Shown here: positions 18,186 through 26,397 of the stretch, piece after piece
Numbering within the stretch: position 1 is the first letter of the stretch
Layout: each line of letters begins with the position of its first letter
NCBI GenBank assembly: GCA_036675345.1
Contig: JAKFFE010000019.1
Location: 124,001 to 188,000 of the forward strand
DNA from: JALYOC01 sp036675345
GTDB taxonomy: Bacteria; Myxococcota; Myxococcia; Myxococcales; Myxococcaceae
Direction of reading: 5' to 3'
DNA length: 64,000 nt
The notes under the pieces: model-generated
What the model saw: only the letters and a program-made list of their open reading frames with translations
Told to the model about the DNA's origin: nothing
The model's database searches: none
Program-made: the position numbers and the translations under genes

Positions 18186-18266
18186 CGGCTCAGGCGGCTC
18201 AGGCGGCTCAGGCGGCTCAGGCGGCTCAGGCGGCTCAGGCGGCTCAGGCGGCTCAGGCGGCTCAGG
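18186..18266. repeat. 9-bp tandem repeat, nine perfect copies
   Basis: CGGCTCAGG repeats nine times without a mismatch, starting at the base after the S1P-lyase stop and running across the stop codon of the convergent hemerythrin gene at 18262. Being a multiple of three, copy changes would keep any frame that reads through it. Confidence 0.97.
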
Positions 18267-18924
18267 CGGAGCCCAGCCTCAGCAGCACGTGCTCCTCCAG
18301 CCGGACATGGTCCTGCAGCTCGGAGTCCATCACCTTCAGCTCCTGCAGCAGTACCCGGTAGCTGGAACAGGCCCACTCCGGCGGGGTGTAGTGATCGGTG
18401 GCGGCCCGCAGCTCCTCCAGCGCGCTCTGCACGTGCGCATGATCGTCGTGCAGGTGGACCAGCTCCTGGTTCTCCTCCTGGGTCCGACGACGCCGGGAGG
18501 CGAAGAGCGGGAAGAGCACGAACTCCTCCTCCTCCATGTGCAGCAGCAGCCCGGAGCTCAGGTGCTGGAGCTGATCCCTCAGCACCGCCAGCTTGGGGTT
18601 CTGCTCCTGGTGCCGGGCCACCACCTTCTCCATCAGCGGCAGCACCGAGGCGATGGTGGCCCGCAAGGTCTGGTGGTGCTGGGAGACGATGTACGCCACC
18701 AACGCCTCGTCGCTGAGCAGCCGGGGAGCGGCGGAGGCGGGCTCGTTGATCACCAGCATCAGCTCCGCCAGCACCGCCTCCAGATCCAGCTCGTTGCGGT
18801 GACAGGCCTCCTCCAGCGACCGGGGAACGGGGAAGATTCCCAGCCGCTCCAGCACGGGTGCGCATTCGGGGTGCGACTGGACGATCTCCATGACCTCGAG
18901 CTGTGAGTCGATCATGGGAGGCAT
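18262..18924 (-). CDS. ScdA/YtfE/Ric-type di-iron protein for Fe-S repair
   Basis: 220 residues. The C-terminal two thirds form a hemerythrin four-helix domain with the di-iron ligand pattern: H in SQHHQTLR, HMEEEEFVLFP (HxxxE), HLHDDHAHVQSALEEL and DHVRLEEHVLL (HxxxE). The N-terminal part (HPECAPVLERLGI) resembles the ScdA_N domain but lacks its CCGG signature (GIFPVPRSLEEAC instead). Ric proteins donate iron to repair Fe-S clusters after oxidative or nitrosative damage in the cytoplasm. Its neighbour across the 5' end is msrA, another damage-repair gene. ATG 18924 is taken; the ATG at codon 4 is also possible. Confidence 0.82.
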   Translation of the reverse strand: MPPMIDSQLEVMEIVQSHPECAPVLERLGIFPVPRSLEEACHRNELDLEAVLAELMLVINEPASAAPRLLSDEALVAYIVSQHHQTLRATIASVLPLMEKVVARHQEQNPKLAVLRDQLQHLSSGLLLHMEEEEFVLFPLFASRRRRTQEENQELVHLHDDHAHVQSALEELRAATDHYTPPEWACSSYRVLLQELKVMDSELQDHVRLEEHVLLRLGSA

Positions 18925-19030
18925 TGCAGCGGGTTTGGCGGTTGATGAGGGTCAACCGGGGTCGTTTGTTGCTTGCCTGCCTGCTCCACCCCTGCGAACC
19001 GCTGATGGCTTCGTTAATCTGCGGCTGACC

Positions 19031-19687
19031 ATGTTCTTCGACTCGCCCAAGACCCAGATGCCCCGCGCCACCGACGCCCTCCCTGGCCGCGCCCAGCAGA
19101 TGCCCGGAGTTCCGGAGAAGCACTTCGTGCTCGGGACCCCGCTCAAGGGCCCGTTCCCCGGGAAGCAGGTCGCCTACTTCGGGCTGGGCTGCTTCTGGGG
19201 GGCGGAGCGCAAGTTCTGGCAGACGAAGGGGGTGTACAGCACCTCGGTGGGGTACGCGGCCGGGCTGACCCCCAACCCCACCTACAAGGAGGTGTGCTCC
19301 GGGCGCACCGGCCACAACGAGGTGGTGCAGGTGGTGTTCGATCCCGCCGAGCTCCCCTATGAGGCGCTGCTGAAGATCTTCTGGGAGAACCACGATCCCA
19401 CCCAGGGGATGCGGCAGGGCAACGACGTGGGGACCCAGTACCGCTCCGGGATCTACTTCACCTCCGAGGAGCAGCAGCGCGCGGCCGAGGAGTTCAAGGC
19501 GGCCTACGGCAAGGCGCTGGCGGAGAAGGGGTTCGCGGCGATCAGCACCGAGATCCTCCCGGCGCCCGACTTCTATTACGCCGAGGACTACCACCAGCAG
19601 TACCTGGCCAAGGAGCCGGACGGCTACTGCGGGCTGGGGGGCACCGGCGTCAGCTGCCCGATCGGCGTGGGCGTGCGCGCCAGCTGA
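19031..19687 (+). CDS. msrA: peptide methionine (S)-S-oxide reductase MsrA
   Basis: 218 residues from ATG 19031. The catalytic Cys is in GLGCFWGAERKFW; the substrate pocket follows in VGYAAGLTPNPTYKEVCSGRTGHNEVVQVVFDP and FWENHDPTQGMRQGNDVGTQYRS. Two further Cys residues in the tail (DGYCGLGGTGVSCP) can resolve the sulfenic intermediate. It reduces the S-diastereomer of methionine sulfoxide in proteins and free Met. The roughly 45 extra residues at the front are typical of the longer MsrA subgroup. The frame is open upstream to 18890 but without a credible start. Confidence 0.96.
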   Translation: MFFDSPKTQMPRATDALPGRAQQMPGVPEKHFVLGTPLKGPFPGKQVAYFGLGCFWGAERKFWQTKGVYSTSVGYAAGLTPNPTYKEVCSGRTGHNEVVQVVFDPAELPYEALLKIFWENHDPTQGMRQGNDVGTQYRSGIYFTSEEQQRAAEEFKAAYGKALAEKGFAAISTEILPAPDFYYAEDYHQQYLAKEPDGYCGLGGTGVSCPIGVGVRAS

Positions 19688-19746
19688 GGGTGGCCCCCGG
19701 GCCGCGGGCGAACTAGAAGCGGCGCCCTTCGCACAGGAGCGCGCCC

Positions 19747-20646
19747 TTGGTTTCCGCCATCTTCGATCCCACCGCCTGGCAGGAAGTGCCCGGCTTCGAC
19801 TTCACCGACATCACCTACCACCGAGCCAAGGACGTGGGCGCGGTGCGGATCGCCTTCCACCGCCCGGAGATCCGCAACGCGTTCCGGCCCAAGACGGTGG
19901 ACGAGCTGTACCGGGCCCTGGACCACGCGCGGATGAGCAGCGACGTGGGCTGCGTGCTGTTGACCGGCAACGGGCCCTCGCCCCGCGACGGGGGCTGGGC
20001 GTTCTGCTCCGGCGGCGACCAGCGGATCCGCGGCAAGGACGGCTACAAGTACGCGGAAGGGGAGACCGCCTCCAGCATCAACCCCGCGCGCACCGGGCGG
20101 CTGCACATCCTGGAGGTGCAGCGGCTGATCCGCTTCATGCCCAAGGTGGTGATCTGCGTGCTCCCCGGCTGGGCGGCGGGCGGCGGGCACAGCCTGCACG
20201 TGGTCTGCGATCTGTCCCTGGCCAGCCGCGAGCACGCGAAGTTCAAGCAGACCGACGCGGACGTGGCCAGCTTCGACGGCGGCTTCGGCTCCGCCTATCT
20301 GGCCCGGCAGGTGGGGCAGAAGTTCGCCCGGGAGATCTTCTTCCTGGGCAGCGAGTACAGCGCGGAGGACGCCCACCGGATGGGGATGGTCAACGCGGTG
20401 GTCCCCCACGCGGAGCTGGAGAAGACCGCGCTGGAGTGGGCAAAGAAGATCTGCGCCAAGAGCCCCACCGCCCAGCGGATGCTGAAGTTCGCCTTCAACG
20501 CCATCGACGACGGGATGGTGGGCCAGCAGGTGTTCGCCGGCGAGGCCACCCGCCTGGCCTACATGACCGACGAGGCCCAGGAGGGCCGCGACTCGTTCTT
20601 GGAGAAGCGGGCCCCGGACTGGTCGAAGTTCCCGTACTACTACTGA
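19747..20646 (+). CDS. menB: MenB-like 1,4-dihydroxy-2-naphthoyl-CoA synthase
   Basis: 299 residues from a TTG start, fixed by AGGAG at 19735-19739 with a 7-base gap. Crotonase fold with MenB-specific stretches: RPEIRNAFRPKTVDEL, GWAFCSGGDQRIRGKDGYKY, PGWAAGGGHSLHVVCDLSLAS, FKQTDADVASFDGGFGSAYLARQVGQKFAREIFFL, EEGRDSFxEKRxPDWSKFPYYY-like end. MenB closes the second ring of the menaquinone head group from o-succinylbenzoyl-CoA. No other men genes are in the window, so the pathway is either dispersed or this copy serves another crotonase reaction. Original downstream context was probably the convergent antiporter gene. Confidence 0.88.
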   Translation: MVSAIFDPTAWQEVPGFDFTDITYHRAKDVGAVRIAFHRPEIRNAFRPKTVDELYRALDHARMSSDVGCVLLTGNGPSPRDGGWAFCSGGDQRIRGKDGYKYAEGETASSINPARTGRLHILEVQRLIRFMPKVVICVLPGWAAGGGHSLHVVCDLSLASREHAKFKQTDADVASFDGGFGSAYLARQVGQKFAREIFFLGSEYSAEDAHRMGMVNAVVPHAELEKTALEWAKKICAKSPTAQRMLKFAFNAIDDGMVGQQVFAGEATRLAYMTDEAQEGRDSFLEKRAPDWSKFPYYY

Positions 20647-20649
20647 GCC

Positions 20650-20666
20650 GCGCTGACCTGCGGCAG
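20650..20666. repeat. 17-bp direct repeat, left copy
   Basis: GCGCTGACCTGCGGCAG, four bases after the menB stop codon, is identical to 22067-22083, where it encodes the last codons of the antiporter gene. The two copies bracket the damaged 1.4-kb island. Confidence 0.85.
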
Positions 20667-20751
20667 CCGATGGGGCGCTGGTCCTGCGATTGCGCTGTCA
20701 GCGAAGTCACCGAGCGAGACAGCGACATCGCAGTACCATCGTTCCTACCGC

Positions 20752-20923
20752 CGGACACCACGAGCGACCGCGCCGACGGTGAGAACGAGGGCCTACGTCG
20801 TGAGGCGGGACTGCGGGTGGACGGCGCCCGTTTCGGTCCCGGGAGCGCTTCGCGCCGGCGCCCCAGGAATCGGAGTTGCTCCCTTCACCGGAGGAAGAGG
20901 CGGGGGTCCCCGCCTATCCGTAG
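20752..20923 (+). pseudogene. pirin gene remnant (3' part, with internal deletion)
   Basis: The stretch around 20790-20845 matches the intact pirin gene at about 27420-27485 (ACGGCGCCCGTTTCGG against ACGGCGCCCGCTTCGG). It then jumps over roughly 170 bp and resumes matching the pirin 3' end (GTCCCCGCCTATCCGTAG is identical at 20906-20923 and 27718-27735). No start, broken frame. It is part of a duplicated segment that continues into the next pseudogene. 20667-20751 shows no gene, only an imperfect inverted repeat at 20685-20699 and 20718-20732. Confidence 0.8.
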
Positions 20924-21135
20924 GAGCGGCCGGCGCCCTGGAAACTGCTGACGGTCGTCCGCTCCGGCCACGTTCCGGCTCCCGACTCGGCACCCGGCAC
21001 CGGCACCATCGGCCGCACGCCGCTCCCCGGCCCGCCGGACGCTGAGGGCAACTTGTCCGTAGAGACGCGTTGCCCCCCGGTTTTCTGCCCTGATCACCGT
21101 GGAGACTGTCTCCCGTGACAAAGTCCCCCCAACGC

Positions 21136-21398
21136 TCAGCTCTTGGGGGGCGGCTGCAGCCGGATCTCATCCTCCAGCGCCACTGCGACCGCCCTCTGCT
21201 GGGCGGGCTGCGGATCGACCACCTTGAAGGTCGGCCACCGCCACGGCCAGTCGCACGAAGCCCAGTACTTCCCGTACCAAGCGGACGCTCAGGGCAGGAT
21301 CGACCCGCCTTCCTTCCTCGGTGAAGGCCTTGTCGGCGTGGGAGAGGGCGAACATTTCCGGGAACACGAACGATCGGCAGCCCTACGTGGGATGCCAA
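21136..21398 (-). pseudogene. FMN-reductase gene remnant (C-terminal third, frameshifted)
   Basis: Matches the last third of the intact reductase gene at 27943-28210. Translated on the minus strand it reads FPEMFALSHADKAFTEEGR and VDPALSVRLVREVLGFVRLAVAVADL, close to the intact protein, then shifts frame because of one extra A (ACCTTGAAGG against ACCTTGAGG). The 5' two thirds are missing. The convergent spacer between the two remnants (20924-21135) also matches the intact spacer in part, including GAGGGCAACTTGTCCGT and CCCGGTTTTCTGCCC. Confidence 0.85.
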
Positions 21399-21606
21399 GA
21401 GATCTGAAGGCTTGCCGTAGCGATTTCCTCAACGCGACGAAGCTGGGAGGGGCGTCGCGGCACTGCAAGGAACGCAACTTGTTTCATCGGAACCATCGCG
21501 CCGCGGTCGCCCCTCGCCGTCGGTCCCTGCGCGAAGCTGTTCCGTTCGAGTGGACCGCGCGATACTCGTGGCGAGCAGGGCCCTGTTAGAGGAGCGCGGA
21601 AGCGAG
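21399..21606. other. non-coding stretch upstream of the BamE-like gene
   Basis: No gene seen. Base composition is visibly less GC-rich than the flanking kilobases. It has no recognisable similarity to the rest of the window and may hold the promoter of the small gene that follows. Confidence 0.5.
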
Positions 21607-21978
21607 ATGCGACGAGCGAGGACGATCCTGCTTTCGTTCCTGAAGGCAATCCCTCTCCGACTGTGGGTGACCGCCGGGGTCCTCGGCTCCATCGTGGTCG
21701 TCTGCAGCAATGAGTCCGCCGCCTCCCTGCTCGTCGGTGAGGAGACTGTCTATGCTCCTGGCTACTCCGCAGAGCGCTTTGATCAGGTGCAGGTGGGCGC
21801 GACCGAAGCGAAGGTTCGGGCTGCGCTCGGCGAACCTCTGGTCATGACTTCAGCCGTGGCTGGCCGCAGTTCGTGGGCCTACACGCGCGCCGCAGCAGAC
21901 GGCAACTACCTCTGCCGCGTCTTGACCTTCGCGGGCGGCCGGGTCGTCGACATCCACCGCGAATTCTACTGGGACTGA
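21607..21978 (+). CDS. small BamE/SmpA-like protein
   Basis: 123 residues from ATG 21607, with a GGAG-type site shortly upstream; an in-frame ATG at 21550 is possible but unneeded. A hydrophobic N-terminal segment (LWVTAGVLGSIVVVC) is a signal anchor or a non-standard lipoprotein signal. The rest follows the BamE fold order: ERFDQVQVGATEAKVRAALGEPL, then SSWAYTR, then VLTFAGGRVVDIHREF. BamE-like domains bind partner proteins or lipids in the envelope. The gene lies within the damaged island and its codon usage is less GC-biased than its neighbours, so it may be a recent arrival. Function unproven. Confidence 0.68.
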   Translation: MRRARTILLSFLKAIPLRLWVTAGVLGSIVVVCSNESAASLLVGEETVYAPGYSAERFDQVQVGATEAKVRAALGEPLVMTSAVAGRSSWAYTRAAADGNYLCRVLTFAGGRVVDIHREFYWD

Positions 21979-22062
21979 CGTCAGAGAGCTTGAGCTACGA
22001 GCCGCACCGCCGGGCGCGCTTGGTTGCCACCGCAGCGTCACCATCCGGAGCGGGGAAGTGTC

Positions 22063-23910
22063 CTAAGCGCTGACCTGCGGCAGCACCGCGTTCTTCCCGG
22101 TGCGGGTGACCAGTTCCGACTCCGCCTCCTGCCGCATCCCCTGGCAGGAGCCGCGGGTCGCCTGTTCGATGGTGGTGATCAGCGAGGCCCCGGCCATCGC
22201 GTTGGGCTGGAGCACGAAGTCCGCTCCGCCCGCGTACAGGGCCAGCGCCTGCTCCGGGGTCTCGGCGGTGACGATCACCCGTGCCTGGGGGCACAGCTCC
22301 TTGAGGACCTTGAGCAGCTTGGCGTTGGAGGTCCCGCGGAGCACGCTGTCGGGGACGGTGCTGATCACCACCTTCGCATGCTCGATGTGCGCGTGCTGCA
22401 GGGTCTCCGGGTTGCCAATGTCCCCGTAGACGCACGGCACCCCCACTGCGGCCAGCCGCTTTCGCATCTCCGGGTTGAAGTCCACCACCTTCAGCTCCTC
22501 GATCAGGTGCTGGTTACTCCGGGCCGCGTCCTCCAGGAACGCGTTGGCGATCCGGTAGAAGCCCAGCAGCACCACCGAGCGATCGTGGCCCTTCTTCACC
22601 TCACTCACCGAGCTGTGAACGTCCCGCAGGCCGATCCGGTTGAGGAGCCGGCTGAGGACGCGCTCCACCGGGTGGCTGGCGGCGATCAGATAGGTGGAGC
22701 CCACCGCCAAAAAGGCGAAGGTCCAGATCGCCACCGTCAGCAACTCGCCGGTGATGTGCCCAAAGCCCACTCCCAGGGAGAGGATCACCAGCGAGAACTC
22801 GCTCATCTGGGAGAGGTTCATCGCCGGCAGCAGGGAAGTGAAGTGCCCCGCCTTCTGCACGTGCAGGACCCCGAAGATCCCCACCATGCGGGTCAGCACC
22901 AGCACCGCGCTGGCCGCCGCCGCCAGCAGGAGCGCGGAGACGGTGGGCATCGGGATCTGCATCCCCAGGGAGACGAAGAACAGGGTGATGAAGAAGTCCC
23001 GGATGTTGAGGACCTTGGCGTTGACGTCCAGGTTGTAGGGGAACGTGGCCAGGGAGACGCCGGCGATCAGCGCCCCCATCTCCATCGAGAGGCCGATCGC
23101 CGGATGCGCGGCCACCAGCCCCACCAGGAAGCACCACCCCAGGGAGATCACCAGCATCAGCTCCGGGACCTTGGCGATCACCTGGAAGATCCGCGGCAGC
23201 ACATAGCGGCTGGTGACCAGGGACACCGCCACCAGCAGGGCGCCGGCGCCGAAGGTCTTGGCCAGCATCCCCAGCTCCGGGTTGGCCAGGTTGGGCTGCA
23301 CCGCCAGCACCACGATCGCCCAGATGTCCTGGAACACCAGGATCCCCACCGTGATCCGCCCGGCCAGGGTGTCCAGCTCCAGCTTGTCGTAGAGCAGCTT
23401 GACCACGATCATCGTGCTGCTGATGCTGACCGCCACCGCCAGGTAGAGCACCGGATACACCCCGTCCCCGAAGCTGACCCCCAGCATCCGCAGCAGCGCG
23501 AACGCCGCCGCCGCCACCCCCAGCGAGAGCGGGAACTGCAGGACTCCGGTCAGCACCACCAACCGGCCGGCCTGGAGCATCTTCTTGAGGTCGATCTCCA
23601 GCCCGATCATGAACAGCAACAGGATCAGCCCGATCTCGGAGAGGGTCTGGATCTCCTCCCGGCCGGTGATCAGCCGCAGCCCCACCGGACCGACCAGCAC
23701 CCCGCCCAGGATGTAGCCCAGCAAGAGCGGCTGTCGCAGCAGCTTCATGGTGAAGCCCAGCAGGCTGGCCGCCACCATCGCGATCGCGATGTTCCGGATC
23801 ACCGGCGAGCCACCCTCCCCGCCCCCACCCGCCAGCGCCGGGGTGACCCAAAGCGCGCCCAACGTCAGCGCCCCGCGCGCGATTCCCTTCGGCATTCCTG
23901 GTCCCGTCAT
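22063..23910 (-). CDS. CPA2 cation:proton antiporter with RCK/TrkA-N domain (Kef-like)
   Basis: 615 residues. About twelve membrane segments between residues 30 and 410, including the Kef core LLRQPLLLGYILGGVLVGP, LLLFMIGLEIDLKKM, ISSTMIVVKLLYDK and GILVFQDIWAIVVL. A cytoplasmic Rossmann-like TrkA-N/RCK domain follows (RSVVLLGFYRIANAFLEDA, VDFNPEMRKRLAAVGVPCVYGDIGNPETLQHAHIEHAKVVISTVPD). The usual GxGxxG reads LGFYRIA, so nucleotide binding may be altered. Exchanges K+ or Na+ for protons across the inner membrane. The last codons lie in the right copy of the 17-bp direct repeat; without the island the frame would run three codons further to a TAG over the menB end. Confidence 0.9.
   Translation of the reverse strand: MTGPGMPKGIARGALTLGALWVTPALAGGGGEGGSPVIRNIAIAMVAASLLGFTMKLLRQPLLLGYILGGVLVGPVGLRLITGREEIQTLSEIGLILLLFMIGLEIDLKKMLQAGRLVVLTGVLQFPLSLGVAAAAFALLRMLGVSFGDGVYPVLYLAVAVSISSTMIVVKLLYDKLELDTLAGRITVGILVFQDIWAIVVLAVQPNLANPELGMLAKTFGAGALLVAVSLVTSRYVLPRIFQVIAKVPELMLVISLGWCFLVGLVAAHPAIGLSMEMGALIAGVSLATFPYNLDVNAKVLNIRDFFITLFFVSLGMQIPMPTVSALLLAAAASAVLVLTRMVGIFGVLHVQKAGHFTSLLPAMNLSQMSEFSLVILSLGVGFGHITGELLTVAIWTFAFLAVGSTYLIAASHPVERVLSRLLNRIGLRDVHSSVSEVKKGHDRSVVLLGFYRIANAFLEDAARSNQHLIEELKVVDFNPEMRKRLAAVGVPCVYGDIGNPETLQHAHIEHAKVVISTVPDSVLRGTSNAKLLKVLKELCPQARVIVTAETPEQALALYAGGADFVLQPNAMAGASLITTIEQATRGSCQGMRQEAESELVTRTGKNAVLPQVSA
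22067..22083. repeat. 17-bp direct repeat, right copy
   Basis: Identical to 20650-20666; encodes LPQVSA at the antiporter C-terminus on the minus strand. It marks the right edge of the damaged island. Confidence 0.85.
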
Positions 23911-24075
23911 GTGCGGGCCGCATTCAACGCCCGCTGGTCTCCAATTCCAATCCAGCGCTGATCGATTGGGCCGCCAAGCGCCTCGGCGCCGGAGAAGCTG
24001 ACGCCTCTCACACGGTGGCCGGTTTCTCCGGTTTTCTTGCTTGCGCCCGCGGCCACTCGCGGGTCAGTTCCGCCC

Positions 24076-26397
24076 GTGACTGGCCTCCTTCCATTGTCCG
24101 TGCTGCTGGCGGTGACCTCGCTGTCCGCCGACGGCGGCACCGCTCCTGTGGGTCCCGAATCCACCGTGACGGCGCCGTCCCCCGACCACGGGCCGCCGGG
24201 TGCGGACCCGGAGCCCGAATCCACCGTGACTGCGCCGTCCCCCGACCGCGGGGCGCCGGGTGCGAACCCGGCTCCCGAGTCCACCGTGACTGTCCCGACC
24301 TCCGACCGCGGGCCGCCGGGTGCGGACCCGGATCCCGAGTCCCCCCTGACCACGGTGGTGACCTCCACCCGGTCGGAGCGCGACCCGATGGAGCAGCCGC
24401 GCGCGGTGACCGTGCTGCGCGCGGAGGACCTCGCCCGGCGCGGCGCCCGCACCACCCCCGAGGCGCTGCTGGAGAGCGAAGGGGTGTTTCTCCAGCGCAC
24501 CAACCCGGGAGGCGGAGCGCCCATCCTGCGCGGGCTGCTGGGGCAGCACATCCTGCTCCTGGTGGATGGGGTGCGGTTGAACAACGCCACCGTCCGCTCC
24601 GGCCCCAACCAGTTCCTGAACACGGTGGATCCGTTCTCGGTGGAGCAGCTGGAGGTGGTGCGCGGTCCAGGCTCGGTGCTTTACGGGTCGGACGCGCTGG
24701 GCGGGGTGGTCAACGTCCGGACCTTCCAGCCCCGCTTCCACTCCGAGCTGACGCCGTCCCTGCTGCTGCGCGGTCAGGGCGGCACCGCCGACACCAGCCT
24801 CCAGGGACACCTGCGGGCCGGGGTCTCGCTGCGGGACACCGCGGTGGCGGCGGCGATCACCGGACGGGACTTCAATGACCTGACCGGCGGGGGTCAGGTG
24901 GGGCTGCAGCACTACACCGCCTACGAGGAGGCGGACGCCACGGTGAAGCTGCGCCAGCGGTTGGGGTTCGGCACCGAGTTGCAGCTGCAATACCAGGGGG
25001 TGCGCCAGTCCAACGCCCCGCGGCTGGATCGCTCCACCCCGGGCGACTTCCGCCGCTTCAGCGATCAGGAGCGCGACCTGGGGCACCTGCGGCTGGTCTC
25101 CCGCGGGCCGGGGCTGTTTCGCCAGCTCTCGCTGGATCTGAGCCTCCACCGTCAGGGGGATGTGACGGACCGCTTCCGGATCAGCCGCGACCGGATCGAG
25201 TCCGACACCGCCACCGTGTGGACCTCCGGGCTGCGCGCCGAGGGCACCTTGCCGGTGACGCTGTGGGGCCTGGGTTCAGGCGACCTGGTGGTGGGAGGCG
25301 ATGCCTATTACGACCGGGTCCTCTCCGGGTTCACCCGGCTGTCGATCAGTGATCCGGACACGGTGCAGGGGCGCCCGCAGGACGCGCGCTATCCCGGGGC
25401 GCCCACCGCCCTCTCCGGTGGACTCTTCGCGCTGCTCTCCACCGACCAGCGGCGACCGATCGCCTACCACCTCGGGTTGCGCGGCCAGGCCAACTCCACC
25501 CGGCTGCCCGAGGATTCGCGCCTGCGGGACCTGTTCGTCTCCGCAGCCGAACCGCCGCCGGTGTTCCCCGCCACCAGCGTGCTCACCACCGGGGTGGCGG
25601 CGGAGGCCGGGGTGCGCGCGCACCTGGCGGGGGGCCTGCAGGCCCTGGTCAACCTCGGGACCGGCTTTCGGGCGCCCAACGTGGACGACTTCTTGCGGCT
25701 GGGCGCCGAGGGCCCCGGCTTCGTGGTCCCCACCCGGGAGCTGCACCCGGAGCAGTCCTTCACCGCCGAGGGAGGGCTGCGCTGGGTCCATGCCCAGGCG
25801 CGGGTGCAGGCCTTCTACGCCTTCACCACCCTGCCCGGGCTGATCGGCAACGCGCCCACCGCGGTGGACGGTCAGACCCTGAACCCGGACGGGCTGCCCT
25901 ACCTGATCCACCAGAACCGGGACCAGGCTTCGATCCACGCGGTGGAGCTGTCGGCGGAGGTGCAGCCGCTGCCCACCCTGCGGCTGGGAGGCCACCTGGG
26001 CTGGACCCACGGGACCCAGGTGCTGAGGGATCTGACCGACCCTGCCCAGCCGCTGATCCGCGAGCCGCTCTCCAGGATCCCGCCGCTCAACGGCACCGCC
26101 CGGGTGACCTACGATCCGTTCTCCTTCCTCTTCCTGGAGGGGGTGTTCCGGGGAGCCACCGCCCAGACCCGACTGTCCGGATCGGACCGGCTGGACACCC
26201 GGATGTGCGCCGAGGCGCCCGGCTGTACCGGGACCCCGGCGTTCGGGGTGCTCCACGCCCGGGTGGGCACCCGCTGGAAGAACCTCTCCGCCTCGCTGTC
26301 ATTCCAGAACCTGACCGACGCCACCTACCGCACCCATGGCTCGGGGGTGGATGAGGCCGGCCGCTCGGTGGTGCTGTCTTTGGAGGGGAAGCTGTGA
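24076..26397 (+). CDS. TonB-dependent outer-membrane receptor
   Basis: 773 residues from GTG 24076, which begins a clean signal peptide (TGLLPLSVLLAVTSLSA). Three 20-residue repeats (residues 27-86) precede a TonB-box-like PLTTVVTSTR. The plug follows: RAVTVLRAEDLARRG, ESEGVFLQRTNPGGGAPILRGLLGQHILLLVDGVRLNNATVRSGP, VEQLEVVRGPGSVLYGSDALGGVVNV. A 22-strand barrel fills the rest, with the C-terminal signature LSASLSFQNLTDATYRTHGSGVDEAGRS. It imports a scarce ligand (metal chelate, vitamin or glycan) across the outer membrane with energy from TonB. The following lipoprotein gene overlaps its stop by four bases. A TTG at 24037 is the alternative start. Confidence 0.93.
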   Translation: MTGLLPLSVLLAVTSLSADGGTAPVGPESTVTAPSPDHGPPGADPEPESTVTAPSPDRGAPGANPAPESTVTVPTSDRGPPGADPDPESPLTTVVTSTRSERDPMEQPRAVTVLRAEDLARRGARTTPEALLESEGVFLQRTNPGGGAPILRGLLGQHILLLVDGVRLNNATVRSGPNQFLNTVDPFSVEQLEVVRGPGSVLYGSDALGGVVNVRTFQPRFHSELTPSLLLRGQGGTADTSLQGHLRAGVSLRDTAVAAAITGRDFNDLTGGGQVGLQHYTAYEEADATVKLRQRLGFGTELQLQYQGVRQSNAPRLDRSTPGDFRRFSDQERDLGHLRLVSRGPGLFRQLSLDLSLHRQGDVTDRFRISRDRIESDTATVWTSGLRAEGTLPVTLWGLGSGDLVVGGDAYYDRVLSGFTRLSISDPDTVQGRPQDARYPGAPTALSGGLFALLSTDQRRPIAYHLGLRGQANSTRLPEDSRLRDLFVSAAEPPPVFPATSVLTTGVAAEAGVRAHLAGGLQALVNLGTGFRAPNVDDFLRLGAEGPGFVVPTRELHPEQSFTAEGGLRWVHAQARVQAFYAFTTLPGLIGNAPTAVDGQTLNPDGLPYLIHQNRDQASIHAVELSAEVQPLPTLRLGGHLGWTHGTQVLRDLTDPAQPLIREPLSRIPPLNGTARVTYDPFSFLFLEGVFRGATAQTRLSGSDRLDTRMCAEAPGCTGTPAFGVLHARVGTRWKNLSASLSFQNLTDATYRTHGSGVDEAGRSVVLSLEGKL
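24154..24333 (+). repeat. three 60-bp direct repeats in the receptor N-terminus
   Basis: Units at 24154-24213, 24214-24273 and 24274-24333 encode the 20-residue pattern PESTVTAPSPDxGxPGAxPx, followed by a partial fourth unit (PESPLTT) that blends into the TonB box. The DNA copies are nearly identical, so copy number could vary. Confidence 0.92.

Noticed and set aside
18186..18266. Possible CRISPR array
   Set aside because: Units are 9 bp and directly adjacent with no spacers; a simple tandem repeat.
23947..23969. CCAATC ... GATTGG dyad in the antiporter/receptor divergent region
   Set aside because: Only 6-bp arms and no promoter-like context; too weak to list as an operator.
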